In this document: piece by piece, positions 15,796 to 24,359 of the stretch | Layout of the letters: every line of letters begins with the position of its first letter | How positions within the stretch are numbered: the stretch's first letter is position 1 | Assembly: GCA_946566955.1 (NCBI GenBank) | Contig: CAMNXD010000010.1 | Location: 1 to 38,604 of the forward strand | Reading direction: 5' to 3' | DNA length: 38,604 nt | DNA from: an uncultured Clostridia bacterium | GTDB taxonomy: Bacteria; Bacillota; Clostridia; Oscillospirales; Acutalibacteraceae | The notes under the pieces: model-generated | Seen by the model: only the letters and a program-made list of their open reading frames with translations | Told to the model about the DNA's origin: nothing | Databases searched by the model: none | Made by a program: the position numbers and the translations under genes

Positions 15796-15897
15796 TTTAA
15801 ACTATTAAAATTTGGAGGGGGCTTTTTGCTTAAGCTCCCATTATGTTTAAAATTAGGTTTTAGTTTTCAAAATTTATATTAAGGATAGGTTGTATAC

Positions 15898-16530
15898 ATG
15901 AAAAAATTTAATAATTCATTATGTCATTTAAAGCAAAAATCTCTTCTAATCTCAATGCTAATTATAGGGATTCCTTTTTTATCTGATTCTTCAAATAGAA
16001 TATATGCTGGAGCAGGGCAGAGCGTAATGCTTGGAACTAATACTGCTACCGTTCCTCGACCTTTTATTGCACCGCATCCCAATCCAATCACAATACCTGC
16101 ACCTCCAGCACTTCCTAATACTTTACCGCCAGTACCCATAGTACCTAATCCGAATGTAGCTCATCGCATTACAAATCCAGATAAAGGCGGAATAGATTGC
16201 GCTCCTAGAATTCGCCATAATACTCGCAAATCTGCAGAGCAAGCAGCCAAACAAGATTCACGTAGAGGCGGCGGTGGTGGACCAGATGGTAAAAATGGAA
16301 AAGTAAAACTGGACAAGGGAAAGCATGGTCCTCATTATCATGGATTAGATAAAAAAGGAAATCATTTGCCGTCGCACCATTATTTTCCAAAAAGCGTTAC
16401 AGTAGCCCCAGGAGACAGCTTATATAAAATAGCCAATAAATACGGTCTTGACTATAAAAATTTACAATCTATTAATGGTATTAAGGATCCTACAAAAATT
16501 AAGCCAGGACAGGTGATAAAGCTTGGATGA
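15898..16530 (+). CDS. Secreted Pro/His-rich protein with C-terminal LysM domain
   Basis: A 210-residue protein with a long basic signal peptide (residues 1-37, ending IYA-GA). A proline-rich segment follows (about 53-86, PHPNPITIPAPPALPNTLPP), then a Gly-rich turn (GGGGGPDGKNG) and a Lys/His-rich stretch (KHGPHYHGLDKKGNHLPSHH, about 142-161). A single LysM domain closes it (about 166-210, VAPGDSLYKIANKYG...IKPGQVIKLG). It should bind peptidoglycan or chitin-like GlcNAc polymers. The His cluster could bind metal, which is inference. Its stop overlaps the start of the ankyrin gene by eight bases. Confidence 0.85.
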   Translation: MKKFNNSLCHLKQKSLLISMLIIGIPFLSDSSNRIYAGAGQSVMLGTNTATVPRPFIAPHPNPITIPAPPALPNTLPPVPIVPNPNVAHRITNPDKGGIDCAPRIRHNTRKSAEQAAKQDSRRGGGGGPDGKNGKVKLDKGKHGPHYHGLDKKGNHLPSHHYFPKSVTVAPGDSLYKIANKYGLDYKNLQSINGIKDPTKIKPGQVIKLG

Positions 16531-17323
16531 AAAACATTATAAATTTATAGAAGAAGACGATAGGTGTATATGTAAAGAGGACATCCCTGAAATAAAAATG
16601 TGGTTAGAGTACAATGACATAAATGCTGAATTTCCAATGGATGAACCTGGCGGGAAAAAATCCAAATATACTTTATTAGAAATTGCAATTGATAATAATG
16701 CATTAGAAGTAGTAAAGTTTTTAGTTGAAAACGGAGCTAATTTATATCATTCCTCCCCCGAAAACAGTGGTTGGAATACTTTAACAGAAATGGCAGCATG
16801 TCTTGGACATATCGAAATATTAAAATATCTTATCGAAGGATGTAAATTTGATAAAAAAGCTTTTTTAAGCGATAATAGTTTGATTTATGCTGCAATAAAT
16901 AATTACCCCGAAATTATAAAATATTTAATTAATCAAGGAAAGGATATTGAGCAACGTCAGATATCTCCGCCTTTAAGCCAACATGAAGCCCCTGATGGTG
17001 TATATTATACACCTGTTATGAGTGAGGAAGAACGTAAAAAAAGAAAGGGCTCTACTGCACTAAGACTAGCAGTACAAGAAAATAGCATTGAAAGCGTAAA
17101 GATTTTATGCGAACGAGGCGCAAACCTTGAAGTAGATTATGGAATGTCTACACCCCTTTATAGTGCAGCTGCAGAAGGACATTTAGAGATCGTTAAAATA
17201 CTTATAGAATATGGGGCAAATTTAAATCATACTTTCAATGGTACCACGCCCTATCAAATTGCCAAAACCTATAAACATTCAAACATTGCAGATTATTTAC
17301 TAAATTGTGGTGCTAAGAAATAA
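16523..17323 (+). CDS. Ankyrin-repeat protein
   Basis: A 266-residue protein made almost wholly of ankyrin repeats: about six units from residue 45 on, for example LLEIAIDNNALEVVKFLVEN, TLTEMAACLGHIEILKYLIE and PLYSAAAEGHLEIVKILIEY. Ankyrin repeats bind other proteins and are common in effectors of intracellular bacteria. It has no signal peptide, unlike its neighbours, so it would stay in the cytoplasm or use another route. The start is TTG inside the end of the LysM gene, with AGGTGA about six bases upstream, indicating translational coupling. Confidence 0.9.
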   Translation: MDEKHYKFIEEDDRCICKEDIPEIKMWLEYNDINAEFPMDEPGGKKSKYTLLEIAIDNNALEVVKFLVENGANLYHSSPENSGWNTLTEMAACLGHIEILKYLIEGCKFDKKAFLSDNSLIYAAINNYPEIIKYLINQGKDIEQRQISPPLSQHEAPDGVYYTPVMSEEERKKRKGSTALRLAVQENSIESVKILCERGANLEVDYGMSTPLYSAAAEGHLEIVKILIEYGANLNHTFNGTTPYQIAKTYKHSNIADYLLNCGAKK

Positions 17324-17351
17324 AATTTCAAAGAAGGGGAAAAATTAGCTG

Positions 17352-18743
17352 ATGAATTTAAAAAAATCTTTATCTTATATTTTGAGCCTTGCCTTACTTA
17401 TTAACTTTATTCCCAAACAAAAATCAAAGGCTTTAGAACCAGTAACAATATGTTTACTAGCTACTACTGGTATGGCAACGGTTGGATGGGCATGGAGTAT
17501 AGTTAAAGATGGCATCTTGATTAAACTTAGTCATGATGAGGAAGTCAAACTTAGAAAGGAAATTGAAAAATATAAGGGATTTAGACCCAGATTAGAGACT
17601 ACTCGATTAATTAAAGATGTTATAAATGGAATTTCTCCTATAAAAATTTACGGACAAAAAAATGCTAAAAAGCAATGTATATCTGCACTTTCAGGATGTT
17701 TAGAAAATATTTATGGGAAACCTTCTGAAGTGAAAGGTAATGTGATTTATATGATAGGAGATTCTGGAGTAGGGAAAACAACTATGGCTAAAGCCTTAGC
17801 TAATGCATTTTTAAAACATCATGAAAAATCTTGTATCTTTATTGACAGTAGTAGCATAAATAACGAGCAATCTTTGGGAGAGCAAATTTTTAAAACTACT
17901 ACAAAGGCTATTAACTTAAGAAAGGATAGAAAATGGAGTAATTTATTTGGTGTTTTAAATATTAGAGAGAATAGTGAGGGATCTTATGATATTAGAGTAG
18001 CGACTCCTTTACTAGAGCATATATTTAATTACTACGAAATTGTGGTAATAATAGATGAATATGATAAAATGAAATTAATATGCAGGCCACCTGATGCTCC
18101 TGATGAATATGAAGATAAAAGTGCAGATGAAGTTCTTAAATCGATTGCAGCCAATGCTGAATACTATGTGGAAAATAATAAAATAGACTGCAGAAAAGCT
18201 ATATTTTTTGTAATTACAAATGAGACCAAGGAGCAATTATATAAAAGTTTTGGATATAATGGTTCTACTGGTGGAGGAGTTCAAAGGTTAAATGTAATTG
18301 AGTTTGATAGTTTAGATATGGAATGTTGCAAAAAAATTATATATGATATGATAAAAGATATAAGACAAAAACTAACAGACCAAAGAGGTGATTTTAAATT
18401 AAAGAATATAAGTTTTTCTGAAGAAAACTTGGAAAAAATGGCAAGTTATATTTATAATAATAAAATAAAACAAGCGAGAGCAAAATTTGATTTAGAACAA
18501 GCGATCTATGCATTATTTGCTTTCGAATTAGAAGAAAATGTAAATAAATCCTTTGAAATAAAATATATTCCCTTTGACGAAGATGAGGGAAAAATAGGGG
18601 ATTTCAGTAAAGAGGCTATAAAAGTGCAAACTGCAGAATCTTGGACTCAAGCTTCAACAGGAAATTTAGTTGATTATTCCAAGTGCAAAGGAACTCTTGT
18701 AGATTATTCAATTTTAGATGGCACTCTTGTAGATTATTCATAG
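17352..18743 (+). CDS. AAA+ ATPase with N-terminal signal or anchor and C-terminal LVDYS repeats
   Basis: A 463-residue protein starting 28 bases after the ankyrin gene. Residues 6-20 form a signal-peptide-like helix and 30-57 a second hydrophobic segment. The AAA+ core follows: Walker A GDSGVGKT (136-143), Walker B VVIIDEYDKM (231-240) and sensor 1 FFVITN (to Asn290). The layout, with KIYGQKNAKKQCI before Walker A, recalls ClpB-type and torsin-type AAA+ proteins; torsins likewise act beyond a membrane. The last 27 residues are three near-copies of a ten-residue unit, GNLVDYSKCK, GTLVDYSILD and GTLVDYS, ending the protein. The tail may be a docking or tyrosine-phosphorylation motif; this is a guess. 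The substrate is unknown. Confidence 0.8.
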   Translation: MNLKKSLSYILSLALLINFIPKQKSKALEPVTICLLATTGMATVGWAWSIVKDGILIKLSHDEEVKLRKEIEKYKGFRPRLETTRLIKDVINGISPIKIYGQKNAKKQCISALSGCLENIYGKPSEVKGNVIYMIGDSGVGKTTMAKALANAFLKHHEKSCIFIDSSSINNEQSLGEQIFKTTTKAINLRKDRKWSNLFGVLNIRENSEGSYDIRVATPLLEHIFNYYEIVVIIDEYDKMKLICRPPDAPDEYEDKSADEVLKSIAANAEYYVENNKIDCRKAIFFVITNETKEQLYKSFGYNGSTGGGVQRLNVIEFDSLDMECCKKIIYDMIKDIRQKLTDQRGDFKLKNISFSEENLEKMASYIYNNKIKQARAKFDLEQAIYALFAFELEENVNKSFEIKYIPFDEDEGKIGDFSKEAIKVQTAESWTQASTGNLVDYSKCKGTLVDYSILDGTLVDYS

Positions 18744-19330
18744 ACAGGTATGATAATATAGCAAAATCTATAAATTTTATCAGTATAATTCGTTTATAAT
18801 TTACTATTAATGTGTGGTTTTATTATACAAAGAAACCGGTACCTTGAGGTGCTAGTTAGAATTTATAGCTTTACAATTGACGTATTATTTTGTTACTTTA
18901 GAATTTATCCTGAAAAGATACTGGTCGTTCCGCTTGTGGTCAGTCTGCGTCGGCGCTCACGTATCCTCTGCACTTTTTCTCACATAACTCTGTCAATAAT
19001 AAGGGAGAGTATAGGCATCCTTAATATATTCTCGCCTGTCTTTTGAGCTAGGGATTCATTTCTTGCTATTAAAGCCATGTCTTGTGGATTTGAAATTCTC
19101 TGTCACGTCCTATTTTTCATCCCGAAGTTTCTCTTTTTCAGTGAGTAAAGCTCTGAACTTTTGTTTTGGGTCTGACTCTGTAATAACTTTTATTTACAAA
19201 TTTCTTACATTCATCAATATCTCCTACTTACATTTTAGGCAGTGGAGAGGATAATTTTTTAATATTTTATTTCTTGTCTTGTTATTGTAAATAGGACAAT
19301 ATATCCATTCGACAGTTTTGTTCATATTCA
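18744..19330 (-). other. Decayed coding DNA at the edge of the mobile-element relic
   Basis: No intact gene. On the minus strand, short frames read as protein in relay (KVITESDPKQKFRALLTEKE, then ALIARNESLAQKTGENILRM), broken by stops and shifts between about 18900 and 19230. Their composition resembles the adjoining foreign DNA rather than the AT-rich chromosome. I cannot name the source gene. Confidence 0.4.
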
Positions 19331-19335
19331 TGGCT

Positions 19336-20005
19336 CTATTTTATCGTTGATGATTTTCTGCCGATTATCATAGTCCACTTATGGTCAAAGCATATTCCGT
19401 TGTCCGTTTGACATGGTTTAAAACCAGTTTTCCTCCCGCCTTCTAAATTATTCGAAAATCGGTTTGTGATATCACCTCTAATGCTTGGCAGCGTTTTTGT
19501 AAAATCTAACCATTCCGATAAAATCTTTGTCATTCTCATACTATCATATTTTTCCACGATAAGATGGTTATCTGAAAATAACTTCAACATTTCTGCTTGA
19601 CTCAAATTTTAGATATGTGACGCTTCACTCAATGTTTCTATTTTGTTCGCTATTGTCCGTAATTTTTTTCTACGGCTTTCATATCAATAAAAATAAACTT
19701 GTCGCTGCTTTTTAGCATTTGTATCATTTTTGAAAAAGGGCGGTTCACATTAAGGGAAAATGATGGAATGCAAGGCGTGAAATTACGATACTAAAACTGT
19801 TATCCAGAAATAGGAGTTCTCCCGTATCGTCTATCACAAACGCCATGTTTCCAAGCTCTTGCTTTTCTGCCTGCTCTTTCCCGGCGAAAAGCATATACAG
19901 TGTTAAATTAAGACAGATTACCTGCTCGACAGAAGGTGCAAAAGAACGCCCACAAAAATAAGTATCTATTGAGATTTCCAAAATTCGTCTGTTTTCTGCA
20001 GCCAC
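19336..20005 (-). pseudogene. Broken gene of unknown function in the element
   Basis: An N-terminal frame from 20005 (starting AAENRRILEISIDTYFCGRS, containing GNMAFVIDDTGELLFLDNSF) breaks near 19745. A middle part (FSKMIQMLKSSDKFIFIDMK) and a C-terminal frame from 19605 (SQAEMLKLFSDNHLIVEKYD) follow in other frames. The joined length is about 220 residues. I recognise the pieces as one protein but not its family. A GGAGG site and three half-sites resembling an operator lie just upstream. Confidence 0.45.
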
Positions 20006-20014
20006 ACCTCCAAT

Positions 20015-20047
20015 ATAACATAATTAAAATGTTATTTTTTGTAACAT
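20015..20047 (-). promoter_or_regulatory. Operator-like cluster of half-sites
   Basis: ATAACAT (20015-20021), ATGTTAT (20029-20035) and GTAACAT (20041-20047) form two overlapping inverted repeats directly before the broken gene ending at 19336. The layout suits a dimeric HTH regulator, but none can be assigned. Confidence 0.35.
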
Positions 20048-20124
20048 TTGCCTTGTGCGCTTCAAAATTTTATGACTGAATTGTAAAAGCATTTTGTACG
20101 TTTTCTGCATGCTCTGATTTCATT

Positions 20125-20648
20125 TTATAATGCCGTGCCTTTCTGCAGAACGAAAAACTCCGACATATCCACTTTTTCCAATATAAGCAGCTTTACTTTT
20201 TTATCAATTCTACCCGAATATCTTGTCAGGCTGCCATTCATCTCAATGACACGGTGACAAGGAATAATCAATCAAAGTGAATTATATTCTAATGTACTTC
20301 CAACAGCCTGTGCAGACATTTTAAGAAGCCATTTTTGCTTTGTAATTCTTCTCCATAGGTCATTATTTTTCTATAAGGAATTGTGAACAGAATTTTCCAA
20401 ACTGCTTTACGGAATGGCGATGTTTTCATGGAAAGCGTTGGTGTAAAGTTGGGAGATTTTCTACTAAAATAAATATTGAGCCAATGAGCAATTTCTTCAA
20501 ATATTGACAATTTTTTCCTCGTGTTCTTTTTCCCTCTCAACGTATCTCCAAAATATTTTTGTCCATCAAACCACAAGTCTTAATTTCTGTTCCATTGCTT
20601 GAAAGCGTGATGCTGCCAAAAGGTGAAGAATAGTAATATGTATAAATT
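20125..20648 (-). pseudogene. ogt: Methylated-DNA--protein-cysteine methyltransferase, broken
   Basis: The parts of an Ogt-type suicide repair enzyme are all recognisable. An N-terminal YYYSSPFGSITLSSNGTEIK is followed by a shift into WFDGQKYFGDTL. Then come a middle with MKTSPFRKAVWKILFTIPYR and MTYGE, another shift, and the active-site block LIIPCHRVIEMNGSLTRYSG. The C-terminus KVDMSEFFVLQKGTAL ends at 20125. At least two frameshifts and a stop before the active site abolish the product. It follows the ABM pseudogene closely. Confidence 0.85.
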
Positions 20649-20654
20649 ATAAGC

Positions 20655-21010
20655 CTATATCTCTAAATATTCGTTGGAGTCTGTAGAAACCTTCGTGCGT
20701 TTTATTTCTGTATAGTCATAGATTTCTGAGCAGAAGGTAATTTTATAACTTTCAAAAAGCTTTTCCCACTCTTCTTTCTGGCTCATGCGGTGCTGTATAA
20801 TGTTCCTCCAACGCTCCACGGGTGTCTCGTCTGTCCATATATTCATGGAAAGAAGCTTTCCTTCTTCATTCAAGCCAAAAAATCGTTCCGCACGAATAAA
20901 TCTCTTAAATCCAGCAAGCATCGGTTTCAGCGTCACCGCCAAATCAAGATATTTCTGCATCCCTTTTTTAAGTACATAGAATCCAGCCGGTCAATTCTTG
21001 CCTTTGCTTT
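20655..21010 (-). pseudogene. Antibiotic biosynthesis monooxygenase (ABM) family protein, broken
   Basis: A 101-codon frame from 20960 holds most of an ABM-type domain: MQKYLDLAVTLKPMLAGFKR, then FIRAERF, GKLLSMNIWTDETPVERWRN and HRMSQ, with a C-terminal TDSNEYLEI. The expected first 12 or so residues appear in another frame upstream (RIDRLDSMYLKKG), pointing to a frameshift near 20965. Family members are small dimeric oxygenases with varied substrates. It is divergent from marR. Confidence 0.65.
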
Positions 21011-21059
21011 GAAAAATCATTCTCGTGCATCCTTAATTGCGATGAAAGGAGTTTTATGT

Positions 21060-21688
21060 ATGAACAAAGATGATTTGTATATAGCGGTTTATGAAAAACT
21101 TTCCCAGCTACAATGGATGATGAAATGCCATCAAATGTTTAGTCAGGCCAAATTTGGTTCTTTTGCCGATCCAACAAGAGGACAGGGCGCATTTTGGCTA
21201 TACTAAAAATTCAGCCGGAGATTGCAACAAGTGATCTGGCGTATCTTCTTGGAATCCGTCAGCAATCCTTGAATGAACTGCTGAACAAGCTGGAAAAGGG
21301 TGGATATGTGGAGAGAAAGCCGTCCGAAGCCGACAAGCGGGTTATGATTGTACATCTCACAGAAAAAGGCAAGAAGGTACAGCAGCCGGAAACAAACTAT
21401 CAAGCGTTTCTTCATTGCCTGTCACCGGAGGAATTGCAGCAATTCAGGGAGTATTTAGACCGAATTATTGCGGCTTTAAGAGCAGAGACAGGAGATGACG
21501 GAGAGGAGAATACCATAGCAGATTGGATGGATAAGGCAAGAGAACGCATGGGGGACGAACATTTTGAGCAGCTTATGTTCATGCGAGAGAGAACGGTTGG
21601 TTTATTCGGGCGTGAGAAAGCAAGGCGCCATAAAGTTTATGGAGATAAGTCTTATGCGAACAAACGCATAGGGTTTTTTAGGAGGTAA
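21060..21688 (+). pseudogene. MarR-family regulator, single frameshift
   Basis: An ATG at 21060 with an AAAGGAG site opens MNKDDLYIAVYEKLSQLQWM. The frame breaks near 21193, where GGGCGCATT stands for an expected GGGCCGCATT: one lost C. The second frame then continues the winged-helix DNA-binding domain (DLAYLLGIRQQSLNELLNKL, KGGYVERKPSEADKRVMIVH) to 21688. It would have controlled the ABC exporter downstream, whose start is six bases away. The loss looks recent because the rest is intact. Confidence 0.85.
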
Positions 21689-21693
21689 CAGAA

Positions 21694-22604
21694 TGAATCC
21701 AATTATTAAAGTTGAACATTTTTCAAAAAATTATAGAGATTTCAAATCATTATACGATATTTCTTTTACCGTGGACGAGGGCAGTATTTTTGCTTTTCTC
21801 GGCCCGAACGGTGCATAAAAGACTATAACGGTCAATAAATTATGGACGATTCGGGGTCAGTCAGAGGGAAATATCCAAATTAACGGGCACGATGTTTCTA
21901 AAGAAAAAAGCGCTGTCAGAAAAGACGTTGGTATTGTATTTCAGGATTCGACGCTGGATACAAAAATGACAGTTGAGGAAAACCGGAAACATCATTGCAG
22001 CTTTTATAAAGTACCGAAAAACGAGATTCAGGAGCGTATCGGCTTCTCCCTTGATTTGGTGGAGCTTACTGATTGGAAAAAGCCATTGTAGGCAGTTTGT
22101 CCGAGGGTATAAAGAGAAGAACTGAAATTGCACGAGGGTTGGTACATTATCTGAAAATTTTGTTTTTAGACGAACCGACCACAGGTCTCGATCTTACCCA
22201 CAAGGGCAAATGTATGTAAGTATATTCAGCAGTTGCAAAAGCAAAAGAACATGACGATTTTTCTTACTACTCACTACATAGACGAGGCGGAGGTTTGCTC
22301 AAAAATCGTGATTATAGATCATGGAAAAATCGTTGCAAGCGGTACGCCGGAGAACCTGAAACACCAATATACTGGTACTAAAGTGTATGTTGTCTGTACA
22401 CAGACTGATTTGCTGGAAGCTGCTCTTGCTAAAAGAAATATTCCATATAAAAGGAAAACAGATTGATTTTTTCAAACCAAGAAAGCCCCCGTCTCGTTAG
22501 AAATCTTATCGAAATACAAAGAAGACATCGTCGATTTTGAAGTAAAAAACGGAACGTTCGAGGAAGTGTTTATCGCTATCACAGGAAAGGAGATTCGAGA
22601 ATAA
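21694..22604 (+). pseudogene. ABC exporter ATP-binding protein, broken
   Basis: Drug-exporter-type ATPase (DrrA-like). It starts at ATG 21694 behind AGGAGG. Walker A reads GPNGA-stop-KT, with TAA at the invariant glycine. Further damage: a frameshift and stop near 22085, before a recognisable signature ([20 protein letters not shown]) and Walker B ([12 protein letters not shown]), and another shift near 22205 before [15 protein letters not shown] (H-loop). The C-terminal part (GTFEEVFIAITGKEIRE) ends at 22604, overlapping the permease start. Confidence 0.88.
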
Positions 22605-23402
22605 TGAATCCAATTACAGCTATTACAAAAAGAAATTTATTAAATTATCTCAGGAGCAAAGGGAGATTATTCGGAAGCCTTTTTATGTTTATGCTGGTGA
22701 TGTTTTCGTTTTTGATGAAGTCGTCTATGCCAAGCTTTGATACGCCTATAAATTATTTGATTGCCGGCGTCATTGTTATGAGCGTTTTTCAGACTAGCGT
22801 TAACAATTCATCATATATTCTGTAGGATATTTCCAGCGGTTATATGAAAGAAGTTATGGTAGCCCCTATTGCTCGTTCATAAATTTCCTTGGGAAATATA
22901 TTATTAGGCTCTGTGATTGCAACCTTGCAGGGCGCTGTCACTATGATCATGGGTATGGTAATCGATCGGTCTGCGGATAAATGCTCTGCAAATTCTGCTT
23001 ATGCTCGCAGCTATGTTTATTGCTGCTGTAACATTCAGCGCCATAGTTCTGTTTTTGGCTACGGTTTCCCGCAATTCGCCCTCGTTCCAAACAATTAGCT
23101 CCATGATTATGATGCTGCTAACTTTTGTTTCCTGCGCATATGTTTCAACAACGATTATACCCAGCTTTTTATTGCCTATTGTATATTTGAATTCATTGAC
23201 TTATACGACCTCTATCTTCCGTTACATTGATTTGGGTGCAAACACGATGACTACGGAAGAACTTGTACAGCAAGGCATGGCCTTTTCCATTGGGAACTGT
23301 GTCATTACGCCGCTTATGGGTTTGGCTATTACAGTTTTAATCGGTGCATTTTTCTTTACGATGTGCGCTGTCAAATTCAATAAGGCAGATTCTCTACCAT
23401 AA
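22604..23402 (+). pseudogene. ABC-2 type exporter permease, broken
   Basis: The ATG at 22604 overlaps the ATPase stop. The hydrophobic sequence is typical of ABC-2 permeases (FGSLFMFMLVMFSFLMK, LIAGVIVMSVFQTSV). It holds an in-frame TAG after SYIL, an in-frame TAA after APIARS, and a frameshift near 22965, after which it continues (MLAAMFIAAVTFSAIVLFLA, FVSCAYVSTTIIPSF) to 23402. It was the membrane partner of the ATPase before it. Confidence 0.85.
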
Positions 23403-23460
23403 AAGTTGCAAAAGAGATACATGGAGGCGGTGCGCCGAGATAACAGAAATAAAAGTAGCG

Positions 23461-23610
23461 ATGATATGCAACTTGCGGCTGGAAAATATCACAAAAAGCT
23501 ATAAAGATAAAAAGGTGCTAAAGGGGATTTTCGTTACGTACGTTTACTGATCGTTTGGTTCCAACTGAGCCGGTAAAACGAAGCTAATAAGGATATTTTT
23601 AATTGTTTGA
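23461..23610 (+). pseudogene. Second ABC ATP-binding protein, N-terminal fragment
   Basis: MICNLRLENITKSYKDKKVL is a standard ABC ATPase start. The same frame continues through a TGA, then FGSN-stop-AGKTKL, a Walker A whose first loop glycine is TGA. Nothing of the rest of the ATPase is recognisable after 23610. The remaining DNA up to 23738 holds no gene I can support. Confidence 0.75.
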
Positions 23611-23738
23611 ATCGACACTCTGATTTAAAAAATGGGAACTTTGTGACGAGCTGATGCATTCAGGAAGTCCGGTTATACTGGGCTTTTTCACGTTTTTGAG
23701 AAAATTTTAAAACACAATCGACAAAATATTTTGATTTT

Positions 23739-23950
23739 TTATGTATCTATAATGCTGCCAACGAAAAATTCTTTTTTCGACTGTTCAATGCGATTCACAG
23801 GGTTCGTGTCAATCAGATTGAGTTTAAAGGCGTGCTATAAGGTTTTACGGATATTGGTGTTGCGGTGTATAACTATATTTGCAGAAATGTCCCGCACCTT
23901 CCATTCATAGGTATAGTAATTTTGTATATGCTTCGGTGGCACTCGCATGG
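23739..23950 (-). pseudogene. Tyrosine integrase fragment (Tn916 type)
   Basis: On the minus strand, VPPKHIQNYYTYEWKVRDIS, then ANIVIHRNTNIRKTL, a stop, then HAFKLNLIDTNPVNRIEQSK and KEFFVGSIIDT before TAA. The order matches the core-binding region of Tn916-type integrases, where the helix ANTVIHRHANIRKAL, an NPVDR block and a KEKFxGS block occur together. The catalytic domain is missing, so it is a dead remnant. Confidence 0.7.
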
Positions 23951-24163
23951 AGCTATTCCGATTAACCGCAATATCCATAGAGATATTCTTTAGCTCATTA
24001 TTTTTATATTATAAATTTAATTTGTGTGAGAGTATGCACACATATATAAAGATTTTTTCAAAAAGGTGCACACCCTATGGCACCCCCCCTAGAGAGAAGC
24101 TGCCAAAATACGGTGCCATTTTAAGAAAAAACAATATTAAAACTTAGCCCTAAAAACGAAGAA

Positions 24164-24183
24164 AGCCCAGCAATACTTGGGCC
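24164..24183 (-). terminator. Minus-strand terminator-like hairpin
   Basis: On the minus strand GCCCAA and CTGGGC pair around GTATTG (one mismatched pair at the base of the loop) and lead into TTTCTTCGTTTTT. It could have ended the hydrolase gene at 24360-25499. Between 24184 and 24359 I see nothing else. Confidence 0.5.
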
Positions 24184-24359
24184 ATCGGCTTGTATCGATA
24201 GATACGTTAAGTTAAGTTGTGTATAATTACTCAACTTTTGAGAGAAATGTACTGTTTACTTTTAACCGTGTGTACGTATCGAATTTTTATCCTAAGCGTG
24301 CGAAAGTATAAAGCTTAATCATTTAACTGTGTGAAAATGCAACTATCTAAATGCTAATT

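Larger units (their letters stand above)
18800..24190. mobile_element. Relic of an integrated element (ogt, ABM, marR, ABC genes, integrase)
   Basis: The stretch is visibly richer in G+C: by hand, the 60 bases from 21421 hold 27 G+C against 17 in the 60 from 17401. Every gene in it is broken. A Tn916-type tyrosine-integrase fragment lies at the right end, on the minus strand. The cargo (alkylation repair, a MarR-regulated ABC exporter) is typical of elements in gut Clostridia. I could not find attachment-site repeats, so both ends are estimates. Confidence 0.65.

Noticed and set aside
15800-15897. Hairpin GGGGGC with GCTCCC after the CaaX GTPase gene as a terminator.
   Set aside because: No T-run follows on the plus strand, and the next gene is close and co-directional.
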